DNA from: Jannaschia faecimaris
GTDB lineage: Bacteria > Pseudomonadota > Alphaproteobacteria > Rhodobacterales > Rhodobacteraceae
DNA length: 36,185 nucleotides
Direction: 5' to 3'
Assembly (NCBI RefSeq): GCF_900107415.1
Contig: NZ_FNPX01000024.1
Coordinates: 1-36,185, forward strand
A program made the translations under genes and the position numbers. The notes under the pieces were generated by a model. It saw nothing but the letters and a program-made list of their open reading frames with translations. It was not told where the DNA came from and did no database searches. Of the stretch, positions 34,815 to 36,185 are shown one piece after another (position 1 is the stretch's first letter; the number at the start of each line of letters is the position of its first letter).

Positions 34815-36128
34815 ATGTCCATTTCCAACGCACTTCGTGCGGCCACCGCACTGTCGCTCGTTACGGCGGGCAGTGCCTTCGCCGACGCCCACGCGGAATC
34901 GATCACCGTCGCGACCGTCAACAACGGCGACATGATCCGCATGCAGGGCTACACCGACAAGTTCACCGAAGAGACCGGCATCGAAGTCGAATGGGTGACC
35001 TTGGAGGAGAACGTGCTGCGTCAGCGCGTCACCACAGACATCACCACCAACGGCGGTCAGTTCGACGTCATGACCATCGGCATGTACGAGACGCCGATCT
35101 GGGGGGCCAACGACTGGCTTGTGCCGCTCGACGATCTGTCGGCCGAATACAACGCCGATGACATTCTGCCCGCCATGCGCGGCGGATTGAGCTATGACGG
35201 CACGCTTTATGCGGCACCGTTCTACGGCGAATCTTCGATGGTCATGTACCGCACCGACCTGATGGAAGCTGCCGGCCTTGAAATGCCCGATGCCCCGAGC
35301 TGGGAGTTCATCGGCGAGGCCGCCCGCGCCATGACCGACAAGGACAACGAGATCTACGGCGTCTGCCTGCGCGGCAAGGCCGGCTGGGGCGAGAACGCGG
35401 CCTTCCTGACGTCGATGTCGAACTCCTTCGGGGCGCGCATCGTCGACGAGAACTGGGTCCCGCAGTATGACAGCGAAGCCTGGTCCAACACGCTGAACTT
35501 CTACATCGACCTGATGAACGATGCGGGCCCTCCGGGTGCCTCGAACAACGGCTTCAACGAGAACCTGTCGCTGTTCCAGCAGGGCAAGTGCGGCATGTGG
35601 ATCGACGCGACCGTTGCGGCGTCCTTCGTGACCAACCCCGCCGATTCGACCGTGGCCGACAAGGTCGGCTTCGCACTGGCCCCCGACAATGGTCTGGGAC
35701 CGCGGTCCAACTGGCTCTGGGCGTGGGCGCTGGCCGTTCCTGCCGGTACCGACAACGTCGAGGCCGCCAAGACCTTCATCGAATGGGCCACCGGCACCGA
35801 CTACATCGAGATGGTCGCCGAGAACGAAGGCTGGGCCAACGTACCTCCGGGCGCGCGGACCTCGCTCTACGAGAACCCCAACTACATCGAAGTACCCTTC
35901 GCGAAGATGACGCTGGACTCGATCCTGTCGGCTGACCCGATGAACCCGACCGTGGACCCCGTGCCCTATGTCGGCATCCAGTTCGCGGCGATCCCCGAGT
36001 GGGCCGGTATGGGCACAGACATCGGGCAGGAGTTCTCGGCCGCGCTGGCCGGACAGCAGACCGCCGACGAAGCGCTCGCCAAAGCTCAGGCGATTGCAAC
36101 CGACGTATTGGAGGGGGCCGGCTACTAA
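34815..36128 (+). CDS. smoE: Polyol ABC transporter periplasmic binding protein SmoE
   Basis: Secreted solute-binding protein (437 aa) that captures sorbitol, mannitol or a related polyol for SmoFGK. ATG 34815 follows GGAGGA at 34804-34809 and opens a clear signal peptide (MSISNALRAATALSLVTAGS, cleavage near AFA-DA). An in-frame ATG at 34785 adds a non-signal stretch and is rejected. The mature protein starts ESITVATVNNGDM and has the extracellular-binding family 1 features TGIEVEWVTLEENVLRQRV, APFYGESSMVMYRTDLM and FQQGKCGMWIDATVAAS. Its 3' end is repeated at 1-38, and on the circle it is followed by a hairpin and smoF. Substrate is inferred from the operon. Confidence 0.92.
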   Translation: MSISNALRAATALSLVTAGSAFADAHAESITVATVNNGDMIRMQGYTDKFTEETGIEVEWVTLEENVLRQRVTTDITTNGGQFDVMTIGMYETPIWGANDWLVPLDDLSAEYNADDILPAMRGGLSYDGTLYAAPFYGESSMVMYRTDLMEAAGLEMPDAPSWEFIGEAARAMTDKDNEIYGVCLRGKAGWGENAAFLTSMSNSFGARIVDENWVPQYDSEAWSNTLNFYIDLMNDAGPPGASNNGFNENLSLFQQGKCGMWIDATVAASFVTNPADSTVADKVGFALAPDNGLGPRSNWLWAWALAVPAGTDNVEAAKTFIEWATGTDYIEMVAENEGWANVPPGARTSLYENPNYIEVPFAKMTLDSILSADPMNPTVDPVPYVGIQFAAIPEWAGMGTDIGQEFSAALAGQQTADEALAKAQAIATDVLEGAGY

Positions 36129-36185
36129 GCCGTCGGCCCATCCACCCCGGGGGGCGATCCGCTCGCCCCCCGGACCCCCCGCCCC
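36091..36185. repeat. Terminal direct repeat, right copy (circularisation overlap)
   Basis: Identical to bases 1-95. It contains the end of smoE and the GC-rich hairpin (36147-36173). On the closed circle only one copy should exist. Confidence 0.93.

Overview
The window appears to be a complete small circular replicon of an alphaproteobacterium of the Rhodobacteraceae (Rhodobacter/Roseobacter group). Bases 1-95 are identical to bases 36091-36185. Joining them closes a circle of about 36,090 bp, and the join falls inside an operon whose gene order (smoE then smoF) is restored by the closure. High GC, the smo polyol operon, FnrL with FNR boxes, ccoNOQP-ccoGHIS and a PhyR-NepR-EcfG stress module all fit this family. 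No transposase, integrase, relaxase, conjugation gene or toxin-antitoxin pair was found, so the circle looks like a stable accessory replicon or chromid carrying genes that usually sit on the chromosome.

Layout. (1) 32733-36128 continuing through the junction into 163-5149: a polyol (sorbitol/mannitol) module with a divergent DeoR-type regulator, a LacI-type regulator, binding protein SmoE, permeases SmoF and SmoG, ATPase SmoK, sorbitol dehydrogenase SmoS and mannitol 2-dehydrogenase MtlK. (2) 5162-17717: a low-oxygen module with hemN, fnrL, a PpaA/AerR-like B12-domain protein, a beta-lactamase-fold protein lacking its catalytic residues, ccoNOQP and ccoGHIS. Four FNR-type boxes (6540, 8378, 9627, 13409) tie it together. 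(3) 17738-21529: the replication and partition module with an iteron-type rep gene, an iteron origin, parA and parB, bracketed by two identical 16-bp perfect palindromes. (4) 21559-27726: a Crp/Fnr regulator, a DUF1328 small membrane protein, and the general stress response genes phyR <-> nepR-ecfG-histidine kinase-phospholipase D. The two arms diverge from one 32-bp symmetric EcfG-type promoter. (5) 27785-30998: katG and divergent oxyR. (6) 31036-32602: a LysE-type exporter and an unrecognised membrane protein in a lower-GC patch.

How the genes work together. SmoE-SmoK import hexitols, which SmoS and MtlK oxidise to ketoses, giving NADH. The cbb3 oxidase and its assembly genes terminate respiration at low oxygen. 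FnrL probably senses oxygen loss and switches on hemN (anaerobic haem synthesis) and both cco operons. The stress module and KatG/OxyR handle general and peroxide stress. The cell may therefore have placed carbon uptake, micro-oxic respiration and two global regulators on one small replicon.

All assignments come from reading translated motifs and gene order. No database search was possible.
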